Assembly: GCF_038957035.1 (NCBI RefSeq)
Contig: NZ_CP152412.1
Location: 5,948,501-6,012,500, forward strand
Direction: 5' to 3'
DNA from: Bradyrhizobium sp. B097
GTDB lineage: Bacteria > Pseudomonadota > Alphaproteobacteria > Rhizobiales > Xanthobacteraceae
DNA length: 64,000 nucleotides
Part shown: one piece after another, positions 17,055-25,533 of the stretch
How positions within the stretch are numbered: the stretch's first letter is position 1
Layout: each line of letters starts with the position of its first letter
Translations under genes and position numbers: made by a program
Notes under the pieces: generated by a model
Seen by the model: only the letters and a program-made list of their open reading frames with translations
Database searches by the model: none
What the model was told of the DNA's origin: nothing

Positions 17055-19237
17055 CTCAACGCAGTCGATGCGCGCACGACGCCCTGCTCTGCTGCGCCGA
17101 TCGTCAGATCGACCGGCATCCCGGCGGCTGCGCTCTCCTGAACCGCGAGCGTTGCGCGGGTGGTCGCAAGCAGCGAGTCGAGCCCGATCGGCATCGCGGC
17201 CGCCGATGCGACCGCGGCGATGAAGGCATCCAGCATCGGCCGCTGCCCCTTGTCGAGCCGCGCTTTCTTCGCCGTCCGCTGTCCGGCGTGCCAGACCTCG
17301 AAGCCCGCGAAATTGTCAAAGGCAGCAAAGCCGGTGCTTGCCGATATTTCAAGCGCCTCCTTGGGCACACGCGGATCGCCGCCGGTGAGATAGCTGAGGC
17401 TCGCAACCGAGCCGTCGGCAAAGTCGAACGTGGCGACGAGATTGTCGACATCCTTGCCCGCGGTACGCGCCGAGACGCGCACCGGCTCGGCGCCGAGCCA
17501 CCAGGACAATACGTCGATGAAATGGCCGCCCTCGCCGACGAATCGGCTGCCCTCGCTCTCGGCCTGCAGATACCAGGATGATTTCTCCAGCGGGCCGGCG
17601 ATGACGCGATATTGCAAGGTCTGTGGCCCCGCCGGCGAGAACGCCGCGCGCATCCCCTGCAGCAGCGGCGAGAAGCGGCGATTGAAGCCGACCATCAGCC
17701 GGTTGTTGCCGGTCTCGCGGATCGCCTGCCCCAGCTGATCGAGCGCGTCTGGATCGATCGCGAGCGGCTTCTCGACAAACACCGCCTTGCCGGCGCGCAG
17801 CGCTTGGGTCGCGAGGTGGGCGTGGGAGGCATGGCGCGTCGCGATCAGCACGGCATCGATGTCGTCGGCCTCGAGCACCGAGGCCGCATCCGTCGAGGCA
17901 CGCGCGAAGCCGAACTTGCGCACCGCGGTGGCGCCGCTGAGGCCGGTGTTGGTGGCGACCTCGACGAGATCGACGCGCGCGTGATTTGCAAGCTGCGGCA
18001 ACAACATGCTGGAGGCATAATTGCCGGCGCCGATGACGCCGAGCCGGACCCGGCCGCTGCGCAGCGCGACGGCCGGACGATAGACCATCTGCATCGCGCG
18101 GGAAGCGGCGTCCGGATAGGTGAACACCATGCCGAGACCAACCTCGCCCCGGCTCATGCGCTCGAATGCCGACGTCGCCTGCTCCAGCGGCACCATGTCG
18201 GAAATCAGCGCAGAGAAATCCAGCCGCCCGTCGGCCAGCAGGGCGACGATCGCCTCCATGTTGCGCTTCTCGGTCCAGCGCACATGGCCGATCGGATAGT
18301 CGATGCCGCCCTCCTCGTAGAGCGGATCGTAGCGGCCGGGGCCGTAGGAGCGCGAGAATCGAACGTCGAGCTCCTTGTCGTAGAATTCGTTCCACGGCAG
18401 GTTCAGCGTGCATTTGCCGATGTCGACGATACGGCCGCGGTCGCGCAGCAACGCGGCCGAACGCGACGCGAGCTCCGGATCGTCGCTGCCCGCCGTGATG
18501 AACACGCAATCGACACCATTGCCTGCGGTCAGCTGATCGATCCGCGCGCGAAATTCGGCCGCGGCATCATCCGATGCGACCGCACAGAGCGCGGCACCCG
18601 CCGCCTCCGCCTGACCACAGCGCGGCTCCAGCCTGTCGAGCCCAACGACCACGACACCGGCGCTGCGCAGCAGGCGCACCATGATCTGCCCGATCAGGCC
18701 AAGGCCGATCACGCAGGCGGTCTCACCGAAACCGATTTCCGACTGGCGCATCGCCTGCAGCGCGATCGAGGCTATCGTCGTGAACGCGGCCTGGTCGAGC
18801 GCTGCACCGTCCGGCAGCGGCACGCAGAGGTTCACCGGCACCCAATTATATTCAGCATGGGTTGCATACTGATTGCCGCCGCAGCAGACCCGCTGTCCGA
18901 GCGCGAAGCCGCCGACACCCTCGCCCACCTCCACGACGGTGCCCGACAGCGAATAACCGAGCGGCGTGTAGGAATCGAGCCGGTTCATCACCTTCTGATA
19001 GGTCGCAAGCAATCCCTGCTGGCGAGCCGAGCGCACCACCTTGGCAACCTGGTCGGGGCGCGCACGCGCCTTGCCGAGCAGCGACAGCCGGCCTTCGGTG
19101 AATTTCATCATCTCGGTGCCGGTGGACACCGCCGAGAATGCCGTGCGCACCAAAACCCCGCCGGGGCGGCAGCGCGGAGCCGGCACGTCGATCAGCTTGA
19201 GCTCGCCGCTCTTATAGTTCTGCGCGATCTGCTTCAC
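17051..19237 (-). CDS. Bi-domain oxidoreductase: zinc-type alcohol dehydrogenase fused to Gfo/Idh/MocA
   Basis: 728 residues. The N-terminal half (about 1-390) is an MDR alcohol dehydrogenase-like unit (SAVSTGTEMMKFTEGRLSLL; PLGYSLSGTVVEVGEGVGGF; nucleotide motif VIGLGLIGQIMVRLL). The C-terminal half (about 398-728) is a Gfo/Idh/MocA oxidoreductase (VRLGVIGAGNYASSMLLPQL; AVFVEKPLAIDPDALDQLGQ with the catalytic-type Lys; EGGHFIDVLSWWLG). The fusion recurs in bacterial polysaccharide clusters next to heparinase-like genes and is thought to act on a nucleotide sugar or sugar lipid; its exact reaction is unknown. It is the first gene of the three-gene operon with heparinase and glycosyltransferase. 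A TTAACA motif lies at 19258-19263, just upstream. Confidence 0.9.
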   Translation of the reverse strand: MKQIAQNYKSGELKLIDVPAPRCRPGGVLVRTAFSAVSTGTEMMKFTEGRLSLLGKARARPDQVAKVVRSARQQGLLATYQKVMNRLDSYTPLGYSLSGTVVEVGEGVGGFALGQRVCCGGNQYATHAEYNWVPVNLCVPLPDGAALDQAAFTTIASIALQAMRQSEIGFGETACVIGLGLIGQIMVRLLRSAGVVVVGLDRLEPRCGQAEAAGAALCAVASDDAAAEFRARIDQLTAGNGVDCVFITAGSDDPELASRSAALLRDRGRIVDIGKCTLNLPWNEFYDKELDVRFSRSYGPGRYDPLYEEGGIDYPIGHVRWTEKRNMEAIVALLADGRLDFSALISDMVPLEQATSAFERMSRGEVGLGMVFTYPDAASRAMQMVYRPAVALRSGRVRLGVIGAGNYASSMLLPQLANHARVDLVEVATNTGLSGATAVRKFGFARASTDAASVLEADDIDAVLIATRHASHAHLATQALRAGKAVFVEKPLAIDPDALDQLGQAIRETGNNRLMVGFNRRFSPLLQGMRAAFSPAGPQTLQYRVIAGPLEKSSWYLQAESEGSRFVGEGGHFIDVLSWWLGAEPVRVSARTAGKDVDNLVATFDFADGSVASLSYLTGGDPRVPKEALEISASTGFAAFDNFAGFEVWHAGQRTAKKARLDKGQRPMLDAFIAAVASAAAMPIGLDSLLATTRATLAVQESAAAGMPVDLTIGAAEQGVVRASTALR

Positions 19238-19349
19238 GGTCGGTCAATCGCCTCAAGTTAACAGTGCTCGTTGTATCGCGCCCGCCGCCCGCGATGAGGC
19301 CGGGAACATCGTCATAATTTATCTCATCGCCGACCGTTTAACATCGTTA

Positions 19350-20588
19350 TCATTCCAGCAACAGGACCGGTTTGGGCGAGATCTCGACCTCACCGTTGGC
19401 GACAGCTCCTTCGCCGCCGTCCAGGCCCTGGTAACGGCTAAAACGCGGGTCGACCCGATGTACGGACCGCCCCTTGGTGGTCCAGAGGATCAAGCCGTAG
19501 CGGCCATCCGGCATGCGGAGTTCGACGCGCCAGGTCGACGGCGACGTCCTGCCTGCCGCCACGACGCTGGCGCCGACCAACCATGACTGGACCGTGCGAT
19601 AGGCAATTCCGCTCGGAAGCAGCCCGCGTGCCCGATCCCACAATTTGCCGAAGTCGCCGCCCCCGCCGGCGAACTCGTACCAATAGAACCGGTCGACGCC
19701 GCTGATCCATTTCAGGATATAGGCGCGCGCCAGAAAGCCATCCGGGTTGTCCTCGTGCGACGACCAGCCGGCCTCGGTGTCCCAGATCGGCCTTGTGGAG
19801 AGATCGTGCGCGGCGAGGATCTGCTTGAAGCGGGCGATGATCCCGATCACCGCTTCGGGTTCGCTCGTATAGCCGTGGAAGGCGAAGACATCGGCATATT
19901 GTCCGCCGCCTTGCGCCATGAAGGCCTGTTGCCAACGATAGCCGTCCGGCGTGCCGTTGGACGACGGCGTCAGCACAGTCAGAGCGGGATCGCTGGCCTT
20001 GATGATCTGGTAGGCCCGTTTCTGCATCTGGACCATGGTCGCGATATCGCCCGAGTAATATTTGGGATCCTCGGGCTCGTTCCAGATTTCCCAGTATTTG
20101 ATGCGGCCGGCGGCGCGGGTCACGGCCGCGCGCACCCATTCGTCCCATGATGTGAGATCGGCAGGCGGCGAGCTTGCGCCGGGCGTGAATGCCGGCGGCG
20201 CATCTTTCACCGACGCGGCCCAGCGCGGCGTGAAGGCGAGATTGAGGACGATCTCGACGTGCTCGCGCTCCGCCGCCGCAAGGATCGCGTCGAAGCGTGC
20301 CCAATTGTAGATGCCGGGCGCCGGGTTGATCTGCGCCCAGTAGATCGCACCCCACAGCCGGACGCCGTCAAACTTGAGCGCCGGCCATGGCTGCGACTGT
20401 CCGATCGCATTGATCGTCATGCCGAAAAGCGTCGGCGGGATCACCACGTTCACATGGCTCACATTGAGCACATCGTTTGCCGCCGCGCCGGCCCACTGCA
20501 GCGGCCATTTGTGAGCCAGCGGCGCCAGCGCACTCAAAACCAGCGCGATCGACGCCCTTTGTGCCCACTCCCTCACTCTACCTGCCAT
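19350..20588 (-). CDS. GH39/GH5-like (clan A) glycoside hydrolase, exported
   Basis: 412 residues. A hydrophobic N-terminus (ASIALVLSALAPLAHKWPLQ) is a likely signal peptide or anchor. The clan A TIM barrel is shown by VRLWGAIYWAQINPAPGIYN, IKYWEIWNEPEDPKYYSG (acid/base Glu in WNEP) and RPIWDTEAGWSSHED (nucleophile Glu in DTEAGW). It probably cuts a beta-linked polysaccharide in the periplasm or outside the cell, either for length control or to release the polymer. It is transcribed divergently from the glycosyltransferase at 20706 across a 117-bp region with three TGTTA repeats. Assignment to GH39 rather than GH5 is tentative. Confidence 0.82.
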   Translation of the reverse strand: MAGRVREWAQRASIALVLSALAPLAHKWPLQWAGAAANDVLNVSHVNVVIPPTLFGMTINAIGQSQPWPALKFDGVRLWGAIYWAQINPAPGIYNWARFDAILAAAEREHVEIVLNLAFTPRWAASVKDAPPAFTPGASSPPADLTSWDEWVRAAVTRAAGRIKYWEIWNEPEDPKYYSGDIATMVQMQKRAYQIIKASDPALTVLTPSSNGTPDGYRWQQAFMAQGGGQYADVFAFHGYTSEPEAVIGIIARFKQILAAHDLSTRPIWDTEAGWSSHEDNPDGFLARAYILKWISGVDRFYWYEFAGGGGDFGKLWDRARGLLPSGIAYRTVQSWLVGASVVAAGRTSPSTWRVELRMPDGRYGLILWTTKGRSVHRVDPRFSRYQGLDGGEGAVANGEVEISPKPVLLLE

Positions 20589-20644
20589 GTCGGTGTCTCG
20601 TCGCCGTCACATCCGCGGCGGGATTGCAAAATGGAAGCTGCGCA

Positions 20645-20681
20645 TGTTAATGCCGATGTTAGTCGGATTGTGATGTTGTTA
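20645..20681. promoter_or_regulatory. Three direct TGTTA repeats in a divergent promoter
   Basis: TGTTA occurs at 20645-20649, 20657-20661 and 20677-20681, the last two as TGTTAG, inside the only spacer between the divergent hydrolase and glycosyltransferase genes. The spacing is 12 and 20 bp. Candidate shared operator. Confidence 0.35.
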
Positions 20682-20705
20682 GGTCAATGGTATAGATCAT
20701 CGCAG

Positions 20706-22016
20706 ATGTCGAGAGCTGAACCATCACCGCGGCGGATCCTGATCATCGTCGAGAACCTTCCGGTTCCTTTCGATCGCAGGGTGTGGTGCGAGGCAACGTC
20801 GCTGCGCAAGGCGGGCTATGAAGTTTCGGTGATCTGCCCGAAGGGCCGCGGCCATACCGAATCCTACGAGTGCCTCGACGGCATTCACATTTACCGTCAT
20901 CCGATGCCGGTGGAAGCACGCGGGATCGCCGCCTATCTCATCGAATATCCGGCCGCACTGTTCTGGGAGACGTGGCTTGCGATCAAGGTGGCGTGGAAGC
21001 ACGGCTTCGACGTGATTCATGGCTGCAATCCGCCCGACCTGATCTTCCTGATCGGCCTGCTGTTCAAGCTCGGCGGCAAGCGCTTCGTGTTCGATCATCA
21101 CGACGTCAATCCCGAGCTCTACGAAGCGAAGTTCGGCCGCAGGGACTTTTTCTGGCATCTGCTTCGGCTGGTCGAATATCTCACCTTCAAGACCGCAAGC
21201 ATCTCGATCGCGACCAACGAATCCTATCGCGAGATCGCGATCACCCGCGGCCGGATGCCGGCCAACCGGGTCTTCGTGGTGCGCTCTGGCCCCAATCTCG
21301 AACGGGTGCGCTCCCGCCCGGCCGATCCGGCCTGGCGCCGTGGCCGGCGCTACAGCGTCGGCTATGTCGGCGTGATCGGCCAGTCGGAAGGCATCGATCT
21401 CCTGCTGCAGTCAATCGGCCACATCGTGCACGATCTCGGCCGCACCGACATCCAGTTCAACATCGCCGGCACCGGGCCGGAGTGGAATGCGGTGGTCAAG
21501 CTCTGCGCGGAAATGCAGCTCTCCGACTACGTGAACTTCACCGGCGCTATTGCCGATGACGCTCTGTTCACGATGCTCTCGACCGCAGATGTCTGCGTCA
21601 ATCCGGATCGCGTCACACCGATGAACGACATCTCCACCATGAACAAGATCATGGAGTACATGGCGCTCGGACGGCCGATCGTTCAGTTCGAGGTTCGCGA
21701 AGGCCGCCGCTCCGCGCTCGACGCCTCGCTCTATGCGGCGCAGAACGACCCGCGGGATTTCGCCGGCAAGATCATCACGCTGATCGATAATCCGGCGCTG
21801 CGGCAGACGATGGGGGCCTATGGCCGCAGCCGCGTCGAGCGCGAATTGTCCTGGACGCATGAGGAGCCGAAGCTGCTCGCCGCCTATGAGGCGCTGTTCG
21901 CCAGAGCGCTTCCCTGGCAGAGCCGCGCCCCACGGGCGAACGCCACCACGGAGCGGCCGACGTCGCAGGCGCCCGGCGTCAACGCCAATGCAGCTACCGG
22001 GCGGGCATCGCGTTGA
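20706..22016 (+). CDS. Family 4 glycosyltransferase
   Basis: 436 residues from the ATG at 20706; the frame is open further upstream, but that part is antisense to the hydrolase. RILIIVENLPVPFDRRVWCE and EATSLRKAGYEVSVICPKGR are the typical start of a GT4 group found in capsule/EPS loci. The acceptor domain includes VIHGCNPPDLIFLIGLLFKL and RFVFDHHDVNPELYEAKFGR. The donor domain has YSVGYVGVIGQSEGIDLLLQ and the motif region MNKIMEYMALGRPIVQFEVR. No clear ribosome-binding site; an in-frame ATG at 20673 is possible. It is the first gene of a plus-strand run with the sugar dehydrogenase and a methyltransferase. Confidence 0.88.
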   Translation: MSRAEPSPRRILIIVENLPVPFDRRVWCEATSLRKAGYEVSVICPKGRGHTESYECLDGIHIYRHPMPVEARGIAAYLIEYPAALFWETWLAIKVAWKHGFDVIHGCNPPDLIFLIGLLFKLGGKRFVFDHHDVNPELYEAKFGRRDFFWHLLRLVEYLTFKTASISIATNESYREIAITRGRMPANRVFVVRSGPNLERVRSRPADPAWRRGRRYSVGYVGVIGQSEGIDLLLQSIGHIVHDLGRTDIQFNIAGTGPEWNAVVKLCAEMQLSDYVNFTGAIADDALFTMLSTADVCVNPDRVTPMNDISTMNKIMEYMALGRPIVQFEVREGRRSALDASLYAAQNDPRDFAGKIITLIDNPALRQTMGAYGRSRVERELSWTHEEPKLLAAYEALFARALPWQSRAPRANATTERPTSQAPGVNANAATGRASR

Positions 22017-22089
22017 ACGCCCTGCCGCCTCACTCACGTCAAACGCGACGCGGCCACGCGCAGGTCGCTGGATTGTCGAAGGTCGAAGC

Positions 22090-23400
22090 ATGAACGTCAG
22101 CATTTTCGGCCTCGGCTATGTCGGAACGGTGTGCGCGGCCTGCTTCACCGAGCTCGGCCACCAGATCATCGGCGTCGACAAGAGCATCGATAAGGTCGAC
22201 CTGATCCGCGAGGGCCGATCGCCGGTCATCGAGCCGGGCATCTCGGACAAGGTGGCGCACGCGGTTGCGACGGGTCAGTTGACCGCAACCACCGACGCCA
22301 CCGAGGCGATCGTCAACAGCGACATATCGATGGTCTGCGTCGGCACGCCGTCGTCCGGCAACGGCAATCTCGACCTGACCGCGATCCGGCAGGTCGCCGT
22401 CGAGATCGGCCGCGGGCTGCGGGCAAAGAACGCGCCGCATACCGTGACGATCCGCTCCACCGTGCTGCCCGGCACCACCCGCGACACCGTCGGGCCGCTG
22501 ATCGAGGAAGCCTCCGGCAACAAGATCGGACGCGATTTCGACCTCGCCTTCAATCCGGAGTTCCTGCGCGAAGGCAGCGCCATTGCCGACTTCAACGCGC
22601 CGTCCAAGACCGTGGTCGGCGCCTTCAACCAGGAAACCGCCGACCGCGTCATGGCGCTCTACAAGGATCTGCCCGGCGCCAAGATCACGCCGCCGGTCGA
22701 GACCGCCGAGCTGGTCAAATATGTCGACAACAGCTGGCACGCGCTGAAGGTCAGCTTCGCCAACGAGATCGGCGCCATCGCAAAGACGCTCGGCATCGAC
22801 GGCCGCGACGTCATGAACATCTTCCTGCAGGACACAAGGCTCAACATCTCGCCGGCCTATCTGCGGCCGGGTTTTGCCTTCGGCGGCTCCTGCCTGCCCA
22901 AGGACGTCAAGGCGCTAAAGCACCTCGCGCACAGCCGTGGTCTGTCGACGCCGGTGCTCGAAAGCATCCTGCCGAGCAACGACATGATCATGTCGCGCGG
23001 CGCCGACTGGATCCTGTCGCACGACGGCCGCCGCATCGCGTTCCTCGGCATCAGCTTCAAGGCCGGCACCGACGATGTCCGCGACAGCCCCTTCGTCGAG
23101 CTGGTCAAAAGCCTGCGCGGCGAGCAGCGCGACATCCAGATCTACGACCCCAACGTACGGCTGTCGCAACTGATCGGCGCCAACCGCGACTTTCTGATGC
23201 GCAACCCGGAGCTGGTCGGCTTGCTGCATGACGATGTGACGGCGACGATCGAATGGGCCGACATCATCGTGCTGACGACCGCCGATCCGCGCTTCGTTGC
23301 GGCGCTGAAGGCAACCCGGCCCGACCAGGTGGTGCTCGAACTGTCGGACATTGGATTGCCCCGAGAGGTGCGCGCCAAGGTGAGCGGCTTCCACTGGTAG
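22090..23400 (+). CDS. algD-like: GDP-mannose 6-dehydrogenase-like nucleotide-sugar dehydrogenase
   Basis: 436 residues from the ATG at 22090, preceded by AAGG. The NAD-binding start is MNVSIFGLGYVGTVCAACF. ICVGTPS-type (VCVGTPSSGNGNLDL), FNPEFLREGSAIADFNAPSK, SWHALKVSFANEIGAIAKTL and GFAFGGSCLPKDVKALKHL follow. The catalytic thiol is C268, the same number as in Pseudomonas AlgD, and the CLPKD form (rather than CFPKD) favours GDP-mannose over UDP-glucose as substrate. The reaction is a two-step oxidation of the C6 alcohol to a uronic acid with two NAD+. It supplies an acidic sugar for the polymer. Substrate choice is inferred from motifs only, and UDP-glucose cannot be excluded. Confidence 0.88.
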   Translation: MNVSIFGLGYVGTVCAACFTELGHQIIGVDKSIDKVDLIREGRSPVIEPGISDKVAHAVATGQLTATTDATEAIVNSDISMVCVGTPSSGNGNLDLTAIRQVAVEIGRGLRAKNAPHTVTIRSTVLPGTTRDTVGPLIEEASGNKIGRDFDLAFNPEFLREGSAIADFNAPSKTVVGAFNQETADRVMALYKDLPGAKITPPVETAELVKYVDNSWHALKVSFANEIGAIAKTLGIDGRDVMNIFLQDTRLNISPAYLRPGFAFGGSCLPKDVKALKHLAHSRGLSTPVLESILPSNDMIMSRGADWILSHDGRRIAFLGISFKAGTDDVRDSPFVELVKSLRGEQRDIQIYDPNVRLSQLIGANRDFLMRNPELVGLLHDDVTATIEWADIIVLTTADPRFVAALKATRPDQVVLELSDIGLPREVRAKVSGFHW

Positions 23401-23408
23401 GGAACACC

Positions 23409-24128
23409 ATGGCTACCGTGGCCCAGACCCGCGACCGACCCGAAATCCGCTTTCACGACGAGATCTCGTCGGAGTGGGAGAGGCTGCATCGGAGCCGCAC
23501 CTTCAAGGCGCGCACCGCCGCGATGTTCGATCTGCTCGGGAATGCGGACCTCAATGGCCAGCGCTGGCTGGATGCAGGTTGCGGCACCGGAACGCTCTCC
23601 CGCCTGCTCGCCGCACGCGGCTGCGATGTCACCGGCGTCGACGCCTCGTCGGAGATGATTGCGGCGGCACGCAGCCGCCCCGCCGACGGTCCGCCGGCCG
23701 ACCGGCTCACGTTCCGGCAGATTCCGACCATCGCAAACCTGCCGTTTGCGGATCGGTCCTTCGACGGCGTGCTCTGCGCGAGCGTGCTGGAATATGTCCC
23801 CGACGTGGCGCAGTGCCTCGCCCAGATCCATCGCGTGCTCAGGCCCGGTGGACTGCTGCTGGTCTCGATCCCCAACCGCGGATCGCTGCTGCGCCAGGGC
23901 TACAAGCTCGCGCATGCGGCTTCGTCGCGCGTGTCGGGCCGGCCGCTGTTCCGCTACCTCGCCTTTTCCAAGTTCGACACCACGCCGGCCGTCATGCAGG
24001 GCCTGCTGCGGCAACATGGTCTCACCATGCTCGGCGTCAGCTTTGGCGGCTCGCCGCTGCCGCCGGCGCTCGATCGCCGGCCCGCGGTCGGCACGCTGAT
24101 CAATATCCTCGCCCGCCGCGACAATTGA
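23409..24128 (+). CDS. Class I SAM-dependent methyltransferase
   Basis: 239 residues from the ATG at 23409, only 8 bp after the dehydrogenase stop. Motif I is WLDAGCGTGTLSRLLAARGC, followed by VTGVDASSEMIAAARS, LPFADRSFDGVLCASVLEYV and LRPGGLLLVSIPNRGSLLRQ. This is the methyltransf_11/UbiE-like fold. Being last in an operon with a glycosyltransferase and a uronate-forming enzyme, it may methylate the sugar or chain. It ends 21 bp before the convergent methyltransferase at 24150. Confidence 0.86.
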   Translation: MATVAQTRDRPEIRFHDEISSEWERLHRSRTFKARTAAMFDLLGNADLNGQRWLDAGCGTGTLSRLLAARGCDVTGVDASSEMIAAARSRPADGPPADRLTFRQIPTIANLPFADRSFDGVLCASVLEYVPDVAQCLAQIHRVLRPGGLLLVSIPNRGSLLRQGYKLAHAASSRVSGRPLFRYLAFSKFDTTPAVMQGLLRQHGLTMLGVSFGGSPLPPALDRRPAVGTLINILARRDN

Positions 24129-24149
24129 TGCGGCGGGCAGATGCCTGCT

Positions 24150-24821
24150 TCACACCTTGATCGCCATCAGCGACTTGGTCATGCCGAGGTATCGCTCGCG
24201 ATAGATTTTCGCGTCCGGAAACGTTTCGGTCATCTCGCCCCAGTCGAACAGGTGCCAGTCGGGCGCGGTCCGCTTGAACCAGAATCGGTTGAACCTTTCG
24301 ATCAGTGCGATTTGCCGTCGCCTCGGCAACAGGACGATGATTCCGGGCAGCCAGGTATGGCTCTCGATCGGAAAGTACCGGTACGGCGTCTGCACGTAGA
24401 AGGACCTCGCGACCCGGGAGATCTCACCGGCAAAGCGGTTCTGGTGCTCGCGCGCGATATTCCTGAATGCCGTGTCGTTCTCGATCGTCACGACGGCCTG
24501 CTTCGGCCCGGTGACATGCTCGATCACCGACGAGCAGAAGCAGAAGTCGAACGCCTGATCCTTGAACGGCAGCCGCTCGGTTTCCCGCAGCAGAACGGTC
24601 TTGAACCCGAAGCGTTCGCGCGCGGCCTTCAAATCGTCGGCCGATATATCGCAGACCGTGATGTCGGTATGGCGCGGCAGGATCGCGCGAATGTGCCGGC
24701 CGGTGCCGCCGCCGAGATCGAGGATCCTTGCGTCGAGCGGCAGGTTCACGGTGCGGACGAGGAACTCGCCGCGCCGCTTGCGTGCTGCACCAGAAAATCG
24801 GGCTTGAATTGTGCCCAGCAA
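24150..24821 (-). CDS. Class I SAM-dependent methyltransferase
   Basis: 223 residues. Motif I is ARILDLGGGTGRHIRAILPR, then ITVCDISADDLKAARERFG, LPFKDQAFDFCFCSSVIEHV, and an insert rich in aromatic residues (SFYVQTPYRYFPIESHTWLP), a feature of methyltransferases in LPS/EPS clusters. It is the last gene of the large minus-strand operon that begins with the BY-kinase, 85 bp after the previous stop. Substrate unknown. Confidence 0.85.
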   Translation of the reverse strand: MLGTIQARFSGAARKRRGEFLVRTVNLPLDARILDLGGGTGRHIRAILPRHTDITVCDISADDLKAARERFGFKTVLLRETERLPFKDQAFDFCFCSSVIEHVTGPKQAVVTIENDTAFRNIAREHQNRFAGEISRVARSFYVQTPYRYFPIESHTWLPGIIVLLPRRRQIALIERFNRFWFKRTAPDWHLFDWGEMTETFPDAKIYRERYLGMTKSLMAIKV

Positions 24822-24906
24822 TGTCAGTCTCCTGCTACCGGTCGCGTCGGTCTAGCACGGCACGCGCAATTCTTCACGCAGCGGCATATCGGCTCTCTGC
24901 TTCCGC

Positions 24907-25533
24907 TCACTTGATCGCCTCGAAGAAGATCGACTCGTCCGGCCGGTTGTCGAGCCGGTCGATGTCGGGACAGACCCCCTCTCGATAGGCCCGGGTGTGG
25001 GTCTCGGAACAGCCCGCATCGCGGAACAGAGCCGCGAGGGAGGCGCGCGTAAAGCCCCAGTGATGCGCGAAGGCAGCCTCCTTGCGGCGCTCGATCTCGA
25101 ACACGCCCTTGAGGAAGGCCTGCGGTGCGGCCGGGTCGTAGAGCGCGACGATCCGTTCCATGTCGGGGACGACGATGCGGCACACCCCGCCCGGCGCCAG
25201 CACCCGCGCAATCTCACGCGCCAGCCGCTCGACCTCGTCGGGAAATAGATGCTCGAAGACATGTGCGCTGAACACCGCCGAGAGGCTGCCATCTGCGAAC
25301 GGCAACGGCTTGGTCAGGTCCATGTAGCGGAGCCCGGCAAACTTGCCCTGGCGGTGCTCGGCATAGCGCGCGTCGCTCAGCAGGCCGGCGAGATGCAACG
25401 CTTTCGCCGCGAGCGGCAGGCGCGCGATCCACAGATGCATCGTGATGTCGGTGTTGATCCAGCCCGCGATGCCGCAGTTGAAGGCGCCGATATGCAGCCG
25501 CTGCAGCGCGCGGCCGGGTGCGTTGTCGGTCAT
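24907..25533 (-). CDS. Predicted SAM-dependent methyltransferase (COG4627-like)
   Basis: 208 residues from the ATG at 25533, which overlaps the flippase stop as ATGA; a much longer open frame upstream is antisense-type sequence inside the flippase gene. Key parts: HIGAFNCGIAGWINTDITMH (altered motif I), YMDLTKPLPFADGSLSAVFS, AHVFEHLFPDEVERLAREIA and LAPGGVCRIVVPDMERIVAL. The glycine motif is atypical (GAFNCGIAGW), as in the small COG4627 family, members of which occur in EPS loci. Activity is inferred from fold-level similarity. Confidence 0.8.
   Translation of the reverse strand: MTDNAPGRALQRLHIGAFNCGIAGWINTDITMHLWIARLPLAAKALHLAGLLSDARYAEHRQGKFAGLRYMDLTKPLPFADGSLSAVFSAHVFEHLFPDEVERLAREIARVLAPGGVCRIVVPDMERIVALYDPAAPQAFLKGVFEIERRKEAAFAHHWGFTRASLAALFRDAGCSETHTRAYREGVCPDIDRLDNRPDESIFFEAIK

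Noticed and set aside
15423..19261. Long plus-strand frames at 15423-17003 and 17612-19261
   Set aside because: Shadows of the heparinase-like and bi-domain oxidoreductase genes, with low-quality composition.
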